Positions 16,574 through 24,743 of a stretch of DNA of 64,000 bases are shown piece after piece. Made by a program: the position numbers and the translations under genes. The stretch's first letter is position 1. Each line of letters opens with the position of its first letter. The stretch is from Faecalimonas sp. (GTDB lineage: Bacteria; Bacillota; Clostridia; Lachnospirales; Lachnospiraceae). The stretch spans positions 62,001-126,000 of the forward strand of contig JARICA010000020.1 of NCBI GenBank assembly GCA_029264305.1, given 5' to 3'. Below the pieces are notes generated by a model. The model was not told the DNA's origin. It saw only the letters and a list, made by a program, of their open reading frames with translations, and did no database searches.

Positions 16574-16969
16574 ATGAAAGAAAAATTGCAGCGATTTATG
16601 ATGGGACGTTATGGTGTGGATGCACTTAATAAATTTTTGTTTGGAGCAACTTTAGCGTTACTCATAGTCAATATGATTTTTAGAAGTTCTTTATTAAATA
16701 CATTTTCTCTATTGTTACTCATAGTCTGTTATGTTAGAATGCTATCAAGAAATGTACAAAAAAGATATAATGAGAATGTAAAATTTTTGAATAAGAAGAA
16801 GGACTTGTTAAACTACTTTAGAAGAGAAAAATCTTATTTTGAACAAAGAAAGACACATCATATTTACAAATGTCCAACTTGTAAACAAAAAATAAGAGTG
16901 CCAAAAGGTAAAGGGAAAATTTGTATTACTTGTCCTTCATGTAAGACCGAATTCATTAAGAATAGTTAG
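16574..16969 (+). CDS. Small membrane protein with C-terminal zinc ribbon
   Basis: This 131-residue protein has a short basic start, a hydrophobic hairpin at about 20-55 (two helices) and a basic middle. The C-terminus reads YKCPTCKQKIRVPKGKGKIC and then TCPSCKTEF, with two CxxC pairs that form a zinc ribbon. I do not know a function for it. By analogy the ribbon would face the cytoplasm and bind a partner. It opens a likely operon with the ArsC-like gene and the SfsA-MutY fusion, 15 nt upstream of the former. Confidence 0.75.
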   Translation: MKEKLQRFMMGRYGVDALNKFLFGATLALLIVNMIFRSSLLNTFSLLLLIVCYVRMLSRNVQKRYNENVKFLNKKKDLLNYFRREKSYFEQRKTHHIYKCPTCKQKIRVPKGKGKICITCPSCKTEFIKNS

Positions 16970-16983
16970 AAGGAGATAGAAAG

Positions 16984-17334
16984 ATGTTATTTATAGAATA
17001 TCCAAAATGTACAACATGTAAAAAAGCAAAGAAATGGCTTGAAGATAATGGGGTAGAATTTACAGATAGACATATTGTGGAAGACAATCCATCTAAAGAA
17101 GAATTGAAAGAATGGTATCAAAAAAGTGGGCTTCCATTAAAACGTTTCTTTAATACAAGTGGAAATAAATATAAAGAAATGAAATTGAAAGATAAATTAG
17201 TAGAAATGTCAGAAGATGAACAGTTAGAACTTTTATCTACAGATGGAATGCTTGTCAAACGTCCTCTTCTTATTGGGGAAACATTTGCTATTCCGGGATT
17301 TAAAGAACAACTTTGGGAAGAGGTTTGCAAATAA
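16984..17334 (+). CDS. ArsC/Spx-family thioredoxin-fold protein
   Basis: This 116-residue protein starts LFIEYPKCTTCKKAKKWLED, with a CxxC (CTTC) at about residues 9-12, and has KRPLLIGE near 93-100 with the cis-proline. It belongs to the ArsC/Spx/MgsR superfamily. The short, complete form and both cysteines resemble YffB-like reductases as well as Spx. Arsenate reduction is not supported by the context because no ars genes are nearby. Its stop abuts the start of the SfsA-MutY gene, so the two are translationally coupled. Confidence 0.85.
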   Translation: MLFIEYPKCTTCKKAKKWLEDNGVEFTDRHIVEDNPSKEELKEWYQKSGLPLKRFFNTSGNKYKEMKLKDKLVEMSEDEQLELLSTDGMLVKRPLLIGETFAIPGFKEQLWEEVCK

Positions 17335-19101
17335 ATGAAATATGAAAGAATTCAAGTTGGGACGTTCATTGAACGCCCCAATCGTTTTATTGCATATGTG
17401 GATATAGCAGGGCATAGAGAGATTGTACATGTTAAAAATACAGGACGATGTAAAGAACTGCTTATTCCAGGAACTACGGTTTACGTTCAAGAAAGTGATA
17501 ATCCAAATCGTAAGACAAAATGGGATTTGATCGGAGTGAAAAAAGAGAAACGGATCATCAACATGGATTCTCAAATTCCAAATGCAGTTGTAAAAGAGTG
17601 GATTGAAGCTGGAAATTTATTTACAAATCCTTCACTTATTAAGCCGGAAACAACTTATGGAAAATCCCGATTTGATCTATATGTGGAAGAAGGAGAAAGA
17701 AAAGCGTTTATTGAAGTAAAAGGGGTCACACTTGAGGAAAATGGAGTAGTGCGTTTTCCTGATGCTCCAACAGAACGAGGGGTAAAACATGTAGAAGAAT
17801 TATGCCATGTAGTTCAAGAAGGATACGAGGCTTATATTGTTTTTGTTATTCAAATGGAAAAAGTATCTTATTTTACGCCGAATGAAAAAACGCATAGAGC
17901 ATTTGCAGATGCATTACGCAAAGCAAAAAACGCAGGCGTGCATATCTTAGCCTATGATTGTAAGGTGAAAAAAGATAGTATATGTTTAAATAAGGAAGTA
18001 CCCGTTATCTTAGAACAACAAGAAATAAAAAAGATAGTAGATCCGATTGTTTCGTGGTATCGTACAAATAAACGACAGTTACCATGGCGTGAGAATATTA
18101 GTGCATATCGAGTGTGGGTTTCAGAGATTATGTTACAACAGACAAGAGTGGAAGCTGTAAAACCATTTTATGATCGTTTTTTAACAGCCCTTCCTACAGT
18201 GAAAGATTTGGCAGAAGCAGAAGAAGACAAGTTGCTAAAACTTTGGGAAGGATTAGGATACTATAATCGTGTTCGCAATATGCAAAAAGCAGCTATGCAG
18301 ATTATGGAACATTTTGATGGAGAATTTCCAAGGACATATGAAGAGATTTTATCTCTCACAGGAATTGGGAATTATACAGCCGGTGCTATTGCTTCGTTTG
18401 CATATGGTATACCAAAACCAGCGGTAGATGGAAATGTATTGCGCGTGATTTCGCGTATAATTGGAAGTGAAGAGGATATTATGAAACAAACTGTTCGGAC
18501 AAAGATTGAGTATATGTTGGATGGAGTTATTCCAGAAACGTGCGCAAGTGACTTTAATCAAGGCTTGATAGAGTTAGGAGCATTAATATGCACACCAAAG
18601 GGAATGGCGAAATGTGAACAATGTCCGGTAAATATATATTGTCAGGCGAAAAAAGAAAATAAAGTAGAAAAATTACCGATAAAATCAAAAGCGAAAGAAA
18701 GACGAATTGAAAAAAGAACAATTATTGTTTTTCAAGATGGTGAGAATATTGCAATAAGAAAAAGAAAAGAGAGTGGGTTGTTAGCGGGACTTTATGAATT
18801 TCCAAATGAAATTGGACATTTTACGGAAAAAGAAGTTATTTCTTATAGCAAAAAACTTGGATTGCAACCATTGCAGGTTAAAAAATTAGGAAACGCAAAA
18901 CATATTTTCAGTCATGTAGAATGGCATATGATAGGGTATGCTATAAAAGTAGATGAATTGGAAAAAAGTTGTGAGAAAGAAATGTTGTTTATTCATCCAG
19001 AAGAAATTCAGAAAGAATATCCAATACCGAGTGCTTTTGAATTTTATACAAGTCAAGTAAATATAAAATTAGGTATTGAAAAAGGCGATGTTACAAAATA
19101 A
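17335..19101 (+). CDS. SfsA nuclease - MutY adenine glycosylase fusion
   Basis: One 588-residue ORF carries two complete proteins. Residues 1-226 are SfsA, a DNA/RNA nuclease family, with FIERPNRFIAYVDI, VKNTGRCKELLIPG, AFIEVKGVTL and FPDAPTERGVKHVEEL. Residues 227-588 are MutY, which excises adenine opposite 8-oxoguanine. The MutY part has VSEIMLQQTRVE (catalytic Glu264), the HhH motif LTGIGNYTAGA near 341, catalytic Asp365 in VDGN, and a 4Fe-4S site with Cys419, 427, 430 and 436. A NUDIX-type domain with FSHVEWHM closes the protein. The frame is continuous and there is no internal ribosome site or stop, so it looks like a true fusion. The start is at the stop of the upstream ArsC-like gene. 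Confidence 0.92.
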   Translation: MKYERIQVGTFIERPNRFIAYVDIAGHREIVHVKNTGRCKELLIPGTTVYVQESDNPNRKTKWDLIGVKKEKRIINMDSQIPNAVVKEWIEAGNLFTNPSLIKPETTYGKSRFDLYVEEGERKAFIEVKGVTLEENGVVRFPDAPTERGVKHVEELCHVVQEGYEAYIVFVIQMEKVSYFTPNEKTHRAFADALRKAKNAGVHILAYDCKVKKDSICLNKEVPVILEQQEIKKIVDPIVSWYRTNKRQLPWRENISAYRVWVSEIMLQQTRVEAVKPFYDRFLTALPTVKDLAEAEEDKLLKLWEGLGYYNRVRNMQKAAMQIMEHFDGEFPRTYEEILSLTGIGNYTAGAIASFAYGIPKPAVDGNVLRVISRIIGSEEDIMKQTVRTKIEYMLDGVIPETCASDFNQGLIELGALICTPKGMAKCEQCPVNIYCQAKKENKVEKLPIKSKAKERRIEKRTIIVFQDGENIAIRKRKESGLLAGLYEFPNEIGHFTEKEVISYSKKLGLQPLQVKKLGNAKHIFSHVEWHMIGYAIKVDELEKSCEKEMLFIHPEEIQKEYPIPSAFEFYTSQVNIKLGIEKGDVTK

Positions 19102-19122
19102 ATTGTGACATCGCCTTTTAAT
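19081..19122 (+). terminator. Terminator overlapping the end of the mutY fusion
   Basis: AAAGGCGATGTTACAA (19081-19096) pairs with TTGTGACATCGCCTTT (19103-19118) with one wobble, followed by a short T-run. The stop codon of the fusion gene lies in the loop. Confidence 0.85.
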
Positions 19123-19139
19123 CGCTCTGGTTCAAACTG

Positions 19140-19385
19140 TTATACCTCCTTATTTAATTTAGTCAATCTGCAAAGATTGCTGATTGTAAGAGTTCCGAAA
19201 TCTTTAAGATGTTTGATCGTGAAAGAAAGAAATGAGGAAACAAATGCTGTCTTGGTAAAAAAATTCACGATAGAGATTTTCCGATGAAGGAAAGGAACTT
19301 TGATGGAAGATTCTTCGTCAATGAAAATGAGGAGAATCAAGGTTAGAGTGATACCAACTAAAAGTGAGAATGATAAGGTCAACAT
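19140..19385 (-). CDS. Small membrane protein of unknown function
   Basis: This 81-residue ORF starts LTLSFSLLVGITLTLILLIF, one membrane helix with little before it, then an acidic turn (IDEESS) and a mixed tail. I accept it because a strong AAGGAGG lies 7 nt before its ATG on the minus strand. It follows the PAP2 gene by 75 nt and would be the last gene of the lipid operon. I do not recognise a family. An ORF on the opposite strand at 19105-19287 lacks a ribosome site. Confidence 0.6.
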   Translation of the reverse strand: MLTLSFSLLVGITLTLILLIFIDEESSIKVPFLHRKISIVNFFTKTAFVSSFLSFTIKHLKDFGTLTISNLCRLTKLNKEV

Positions 19386-19460
19386 ATAACCGCCTCCTTT
19401 AAAGAACCTTATTTGTTAACCTCATCATACGACTTAATTATCAGATAGTCAATGGTATTT

Positions 19461-20114
19461 TTACGAATTTTCTGAAGAATTTTTGCTTTGAATCTTCAAT
19501 GGTTGATAAATAATAAGATATAAGATACCTGCCATAATGAATCCAGCAATTACATCGACAACAGAGTGTTGTTTCAAAAACATTGTGGATAGAACAATAG
19601 AAATTGTCAATAATAGAGTTATGACTTGTATCCAACGATGTTTTTTAAGATTGTTACAATGGGAAATGGCTATATAAGCTCCCAAAGAATTAAATACATG
19701 TATGCTAGGAAGAACATTTGTAGAAGTATCTACAGTATATAGTTGTTTTACCATATCTACACAAAAATTATCACGTGCGAAAGTATCCGGCCTTAGTTGA
19801 AGTCCGTTCGGATAGATTGTGGATATAATAAGAAAAATAGTCATACCAGAAAATAATAAGATTATCAAGCGATAAAATTCTGATTTTTCACCAAAAAAGA
19901 AAAAGTATCCGATTGTTATAGCGATGAAAGCAAACCAAAGTGTATATGGAATAATAAAATATTCAATAAAAGGTATCTTATCATCAAGAGTACTATGAAT
20001 TAAGTGATACTTTGTCGTAACATGTTCTTCTAAATAAAAGAACCATGGCAAATAGATGAAGATATATAAGAAGACCCAGCCATGTCTATATTTTTCCCAC
20101 AGTTTTTTCCACAT
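19461..20114 (-). CDS. PAP2-family membrane phosphatase
   Basis: This 217-residue membrane protein has about five or six helices and PAP2-type active-site segments. VLPSIHVFNSLGAY (near 136) matches the PSxH motif with its catalytic histidine, and TMFLKQHSVVDVIAG (near 180) matches the SRxxxxxHxxxD motif in relaxed form. The N-terminal RPDTFARDNF segment may hold the first motif. Such enzymes remove phosphate from phosphatidate, diacylglycerol pyrophosphate or isoprenoid phosphates. With diacylglycerol kinase and a GDPD in the same operon, a lipid substrate is likely. Confidence 0.85.
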   Translation of the reverse strand: MWKKLWEKYRHGWVFLYIFIYLPWFFYLEEHVTTKYHLIHSTLDDKIPFIEYFIIPYTLWFAFIAITIGYFFFFGEKSEFYRLIILLFSGMTIFLIISTIYPNGLQLRPDTFARDNFCVDMVKQLYTVDTSTNVLPSIHVFNSLGAYIAISHCNNLKKHRWIQVITLLLTISIVLSTMFLKQHSVVDVIAGFIMAGILYLIIYQPLKIQSKNSSENS

Positions 20115-20210
20115 AAGAAATTAAAACTCCTTTTGTAATCGTATTTCTCAGAAATTATATCACGGGAAAGATACAACCACAAGAAAGGAGAGCTTTTCTT
20201 AATAAAAACT

Positions 20211-21014
20211 TTAAGATTTCTCGAAAATTGGAATGGAATATTTGGCTTTTGCATAAGAAATCTCAGTTTCGGTATGTAATGTCCAAACAGCAATTGGTGT
20301 GTTGAGTAGATATTTATGTAAGATAAGGCTAATATTTTTTTCATCCTTTAATTTATAGGAAATAAAATCCGGTCTTGTGACAACATTAGAAAGAAGATAT
20401 TTCACAGCGAAACAGGCAATAAAGGGGATAGTTGGTTCTGTTTTTGTTAAATTTGCGGATAACTGTCCTCGAAGAATGTGTGGGGCATACTTTCGAAACC
20501 AAAGTAATCCAAGGGAATTAAAGGATTGAATAAGATAAGAACCATGATAATGTTCTAACTCTTTTTGTACAAGAGAACATAAAGTAGTATTGGAAGAAGG
20601 TAGTTTTAATTCAATCAGGAGAGGAACTTTTCCTTTTACTAAGGCTAATACTTCGGAAAAAAGTGGGATTTTTTCAGAAGTGCCAGCAAGTTGATATTGA
20701 GATAAGACGTCATAAGTTGTGTTTTCTACAGAGAAATCTACCCCACACATTCTTGTGAGAAAATCATCATGAAAAACAACAATTTTTCCATCTTTTGTTA
20801 AATGTAAATCAAGTTCGATACCAAATCCATGTTCAACTGCAAGTTGAAAAGAAGGAAGAGAATTCTCAGGGATATTCATTTCCATATCCCAATATCCTCG
20901 ATGAGCAAAAGCGTATTTGGAAAAGGATAGTACAGTTTTTCTATAACGAAAACGTGGAGCAATGCTATATAAAAAAAGTAAAAGTATAGTTAGAAAAAGA
21001 ATACATATTGTCAT
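20211..21014 (-). CDS. Membrane-anchored glycerophosphodiester phosphodiesterase
   Basis: GDPD enzymes hydrolyse glycerophosphodiesters to glycerol 3-phosphate and an alcohol. The 267 residues start with one membrane helix (about 1-22). The TIM-barrel core follows with FAHRGYWDME and NIPENSLPSFQLAV, which carry the catalytic His and Glu, then GIELDLHLTKDGKIVVFHDD, the metal-binding part with the second histidine. The anchor places it on the membrane, which suits degradation of phospholipid headgroups or of teichoic-acid glycerol phosphate. It sits between diacylglycerol kinase (12 nt away) and PAP2 (96 nt). Confidence 0.92.
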   Translation of the reverse strand: MTICILFLTILLLFLYSIAPRFRYRKTVLSFSKYAFAHRGYWDMEMNIPENSLPSFQLAVEHGFGIELDLHLTKDGKIVVFHDDFLTRMCGVDFSVENTTYDVLSQYQLAGTSEKIPLFSEVLALVKGKVPLLIELKLPSSNTTLCSLVQKELEHYHGSYLIQSFNSLGLLWFRKYAPHILRGQLSANLTKTEPTIPFIACFAVKYLLSNVVTRPDFISYKLKDEKNISLILHKYLLNTPIAVWTLHTETEISYAKAKYSIPIFEKS

Positions 21015-21026
21015 GTCTAAATCTCC

Positions 21027-21947
21027 TTATTCATTTGTAATGATGTGTAAATGTTCAGAAAGACAAGAAACAGAAATATCTTTCTGTAAAAATATAGGTT
21101 CTCCATCTGTATGCACTGGCATAGCACCATCATAGTGAACAGTAAGATTTTCGCAATTATAAAGATAACTACCTTTAAAGTGCGAATGTTTTCCCAAAAG
21201 GGCAGCAGCAAGAAGGAAAAGTAATTTCCATTTTGATACGTCAGCAATAGCACAGATACTAAGCAAGTGATCTTCAGGATTTGCGTGAGGACCAAATTGT
21301 ACACCACCACCTTCATATCGATGATTCATTGCACTAACGAAATAACATTTAGAAAAATGATGCGTTTTCTTGTTATCCAAAGTGATAGTACATTCATATG
21401 GGGTAAGAAACAACAATTGTCTTATGGCAATAAGAGCGTAAGTGATTTTGCCCAAATGCATACGGTTTAAAATTGGTTTGATTGAGGAAACAACTGCCTC
21501 ATGGCATATGGCAGCATCATAACCGATTCCACAACTAACGGCGAAACGTCGTTTTTTATTTCTATAAGAAAGTTCGCCTATATCCATTAGACGAATATTT
21601 TCAGCATTCAGAATACAATTCAATGCTTTTTTTGGATCCGTAGGAAGGGAATATCCTCTTGCAAAATCATTCCCTGAACCAGTAGGAATATACCCGAGCG
21701 TTAAGTGGGTAAAATCTTGAATTCCATTGATAGCTTCATTTATTGTACCGTCTCCACCAAGGATGATAACTGTGCGTTGGATAGAGTCAGAGGTAAGCTT
21801 TTTCATAATAGATGTAGCATGCTTTTGATATTGAGTAAAATGGACAGAAAAAGGAATGCCTTTTTCTTCTAAAATCAAACGTACTTCTTCCCATGTTTCA
21901 GCGCCTTTACCTGAGCGAGAATGTGGGTTTACAATAAATGTATACAT
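21027..21947 (-). CDS. Diacylglycerol kinase / YegS-type lipid kinase
   Basis: This 306-residue lipid kinase phosphorylates diacylglycerol or a related lipid. It has YTFIVNPHSRSGKG near the N-terminus, the glycine-rich catalytic loop VIILGGDGTINEAINGI (near 60), and LGYIPTGSGNDFARGYSLP. A longer frame starts at 22022, but AAGGAG lies 7 nt before the ATG at 21947, which also gives the family N-terminus. It is the first gene of a minus-strand operon with GDPD, PAP2 and the small membrane gene. DAG kinase recycles DAG released in lipoteichoic acid synthesis, for which an enzyme is encoded at 29.7 kb. Confidence 0.92.
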   Translation of the reverse strand: MYTFIVNPHSRSGKGAETWEEVRLILEEKGIPFSVHFTQYQKHATSIMKKLTSDSIQRTVIILGGDGTINEAINGIQDFTHLTLGYIPTGSGNDFARGYSLPTDPKKALNCILNAENIRLMDIGELSYRNKKRRFAVSCGIGYDAAICHEAVVSSIKPILNRMHLGKITYALIAIRQLLFLTPYECTITLDNKKTHHFSKCYFVSAMNHRYEGGGVQFGPHANPEDHLLSICAIADVSKWKLLFLLAAALLGKHSHFKGSYLYNCENLTVHYDGAMPVHTDGEPIFLQKDISVSCLSEHLHIITNE

Positions 21948-22096
21948 AGTAAATCTCCTTATTATTTGTATCCACATTATAGCAGAAAGTGTAAATACGA
22001 ACAAGAAAAGAAAAGATTGCAATAAAACTAATGATTAGATGACTAAATATATTTTTGTAAAATTTTATAAAAAAATATAAAGAAAATATAAAATAC

Positions 22097-22144
22097 TTGA
22101 CTGTATTAGGAAATACTACTAATATAACAGTTAGACATCTAACT
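22097..22144 (+). promoter_or_regulatory. marR operon promoter with inverted-repeat operator
   Basis: TTGACT (22097-22102), a 17-nt spacer and TAATAT (22120-22125) form the promoter. A perfect inverted repeat, AGTTAGA-CA-TCTAACT, lies at 22129-22144 across the expected transcription start. The spacer also holds GTATT/AATAC (22103-22116). The repeat has the size and place of a MarR operator, so autorepression is likely. Confidence 0.7.
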
Positions 22145-22166
22145 AATTTTAAAAAGGAGGGAAAAT

Positions 22167-22592
22167 ATGGAACAGTGTACACAGTTATTAATGAATCAAG
22201 TAATGCATTTGTATATTCAAAGAAGCATGAAATTATTTCGTGATTTAAAAGTGCATCCTGGAGCGGGAGGAATGTTATGGGCTTTAAGAAAAAATAATGG
22301 AATGTCTCAGAAAGAAATTGCAAAGAAACTTGGAATTACACCTCCGTCTATGACTGTAATGATAAAGAAGTTAGAAGGAGAAGGTTACATTATCAAAAAG
22401 CAAGATGAAAAAGATCAAAGAATTACGCACATTTTTATTACAGAAAAAGGAGAAGAAATAGCACATCATATGGAGTCAGTTCTAAAAATGCTTGAAAAAG
22501 AGGCTTTTGCGAATATGAGTGAAGAAGAAATTATGCTTCTTCGTAGACTTTTACTTCAGATGAAAGATAATTTATCCGACAAAAATAGATAG
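22167..22592 (+). CDS. MarR-family transcriptional regulator
   Basis: This 141-residue protein is a dimeric winged-helix repressor. The helix-turn-helix is MSQKEIAKKLGITPPSMTVM near 48-67, and the wing is EKDQRITHIFITEKGEE, with the DxR-type signature. The N-terminal helices and C-terminal KMLEKEAFANMSEEE region form the dimer interface. It is cotranscribed with two ABC exporter genes and has a perfect inverted repeat at its promoter. Release by a drug or other small ligand that the exporter removes is the usual logic of this arrangement. Confidence 0.92.
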   Translation: MEQCTQLLMNQVMHLYIQRSMKLFRDLKVHPGAGGMLWALRKNNGMSQKEIAKKLGITPPSMTVMIKKLEGEGYIIKKQDEKDQRITHIFITEKGEEIAHHMESVLKMLEKEAFANMSEEEIMLLRRLLLQMKDNLSDKNR

Positions 22593-22601
22593 GAGACTAG
22601 C

Positions 22602-24743
22602 ATGAAAAATATATTGAAATTTTTGAAACCACATATAGTATCAGTGGTGGCGATTGTCGCTGTACTTGTATTGCAAGCATACTGCGATTTATCTTTGCCA
22701 GGATACACTTCTAATATTGTTAATGTGGGAATTCAACAAGGTGGAATTGATGAACATATTCCAGAAAAAATCACAAAAACAGATCTGCATAATTTATTTC
22801 TTTTTATGACCAAAGAAGATATAGAAACGGTTCAGAAAGCGTATAAAGAAGAAAAAGATTATTACATTTTAAAAGAAATAAAACATACAGAAAAATTGGA
22901 AAAAATATTAAATAGACCAATGCTAATGGTTGCTGGCTTAGAAGAAAATGTGAAAGAGAAAAGCATGGGACTTAACGAAGTGAGAATGCTTCCGGAAGAA
23001 CAGCGTATAAAGATGCTTGATCAAATGAAAGAGATGCCAGAGACTATGTTAGAACAAGCTGCTACAATCTATATCAAAAACGCTTATAAAAAAGTGGGGA
23101 TGGATATAGATAAAATTCAATCTACTTATATTTTAAAAACAGGTGGGAAAATGCTTGCGCTTGCGTTGTTGGGAATGCTTGTCAGTGTAATGGTAGGACT
23201 TTTAGCATCAAGAGTGGCAGCGACAGTCGGTAGAGATTTGAGAAGTGGAATTTTCAAAAAGGTAGTAGGATTTTCTAGTGCAGAATTCGATAAGTTTTCA
23301 ACTGCTTCGCTTATTACAAGAAGCACAAATGATATTCAGCAGATTCAAATGGTAATCGTAATGCTTTTACGAATGGTTCTATATGCACCGATTATTGGGA
23401 TTGGTGGAGTGATAAAAGTATTGCGAACAAATGTCTCAATGTCTTGGATTATTGCTTTGGCAGTTATAATGATTTCTATATTAGTGTTTACCTTGTTTAT
23501 TATTGCCATGCCTAAGTTTAAGATGCTTCAGAATTTAGTAGATAAATTAAATTTAGTTACAAGAGAAATTTTAACAGGGCTTCCAGTTATTCGTGCGTTT
23601 AGTACAGAAACACATGAAGAAAAGCGTTTTGATAAGGCAAATAGAGATTTGACACGAACCAATCTTTTTGTGAATAGAGCAATGACGCTTATGATGCCTA
23701 CGATGATGCTTATAATGAATGGTGTTTCGGTTCTTATTGTTTGGGTAGGGGCAAACGGAATTAACGACGGGCAGATGCAAGTTGGAGATATGATGGCATT
23801 TATCCAATATACAATGCAAATTATTATGGCATTTTTAATGATTTGTATGATTTCGATTATGTTACCTAGGGCGTCAGTATCAGCCACTCGTGTGAATGAA
23901 ATTTTAACAAGTGTAACAATGATTCAAGATGCAAAACAACCAAAACAGATTGAAGAAACAAAAGAAGGAAAAGTTGTATTTGATCATGTTTCTTTCCATT
24001 ATCCAAATGCAGAAGAAGATGTGTTACATGATATTTCTTTTGTTGCAGAAGCGGGAAAGACAACAGCATTTATCGGAAGTACAGGAAGTGGAAAATCTAC
24101 ATTAGTAAATTTGATTCCAAGATTTTATGATGTGACAGATGGTTCGATTTGCATAAATGGAGTGGATATTAGAGAAGTATCGCAACATGATTTGAGAGAA
24201 AAATTGGGCTATGTTTCACAGAAAGGAGTACTTTTCTCAGGAACAATTGCTTCGAATATTATGTATGGAAATGCAAATGGGACAAAAGAACAGATGGAAG
24301 AAGCAGCAAAAATTGCTCAAGCAGAAGAATTTATTAAAGAAAAGTCAAAACAATTTGAAAGTACTATTTCTCAGGGAGGAGCAAACGTTTCAGGCGGCCA
24401 AAAACAACGTTTAGCTATTGCAAGAGCAATTGCAAAGAATCCGGATATTTATATTTTTGATGATAGTTTTTCTGCTTTAGATTACAAAACAGATGTGACA
24501 CTTCGCAAAGCACTTCAAGATCATACGGCGAATAGTGTTGTTCTCATTGTGGCGCAACGTATTAGTACGATTTTACATGCAGAACAGATTATTGTTTTAG
24601 ATGAAGGTAGAATTGTTGGAAAAGGAACACACAAAGAATTATTGAAAACTTGTGAGGTTTATAAGCAAATTGCAATGTCACAATTGTCGGAAGAAGAACT
24701 AAGAGAAGACATAGAGGGAAAGGAGGCGAGTATGCATGAGTAA
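22602..24743 (+). CDS. ABC exporter half-transporter A (degenerate ATP site)
   Basis: This 713-residue protein has six membrane helices and a C-terminal nucleotide-binding domain. An insertion of about 120 residues (roughly 50-170) follows the first helix and should lie outside the membrane. Walker A is GSTGSGKSTLVN and the signature NVSGGQKQRLAIARAI. Walker B reads IYIFDDSFSALD, with Asp in place of the catalytic Glu, and the switch His is Gln (LIVAQRIS). These changes mark the inactive composite site of heterodimeric exporters. The substrate is unknown. It overlaps its partner gene by 8 nt. Confidence 0.92.
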   Translation: MKNILKFLKPHIVSVVAIVAVLVLQAYCDLSLPGYTSNIVNVGIQQGGIDEHIPEKITKTDLHNLFLFMTKEDIETVQKAYKEEKDYYILKEIKHTEKLEKILNRPMLMVAGLEENVKEKSMGLNEVRMLPEEQRIKMLDQMKEMPETMLEQAATIYIKNAYKKVGMDIDKIQSTYILKTGGKMLALALLGMLVSVMVGLLASRVAATVGRDLRSGIFKKVVGFSSAEFDKFSTASLITRSTNDIQQIQMVIVMLLRMVLYAPIIGIGGVIKVLRTNVSMSWIIALAVIMISILVFTLFIIAMPKFKMLQNLVDKLNLVTREILTGLPVIRAFSTETHEEKRFDKANRDLTRTNLFVNRAMTLMMPTMMLIMNGVSVLIVWVGANGINDGQMQVGDMMAFIQYTMQIIMAFLMICMISIMLPRASVSATRVNEILTSVTMIQDAKQPKQIEETKEGKVVFDHVSFHYPNAEEDVLHDISFVAEAGKTTAFIGSTGSGKSTLVNLIPRFYDVTDGSICINGVDIREVSQHDLREKLGYVSQKGVLFSGTIASNIMYGNANGTKEQMEEAAKIAQAEEFIKEKSKQFESTISQGGANVSGGQKQRLAIARAIAKNPDIYIFDDSFSALDYKTDVTLRKALQDHTANSVVLIVAQRISTILHAEQIIVLDEGRIVGKGTHKELLKTCEVYKQIAMSQLSEEELREDIEGKEASMHE

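Noticed and set aside
16984..17334. Arsenate reductase
   Set aside because: There are no ars genes nearby and the CxxC resembles Spx/YffB proteins as well.
19105..19287. Plus-strand ORF (60 aa) after the mutY fusion
   Set aside because: It lies behind the terminator, lacks a ribosome site and overlaps a minus-strand ORF that has a strong one.
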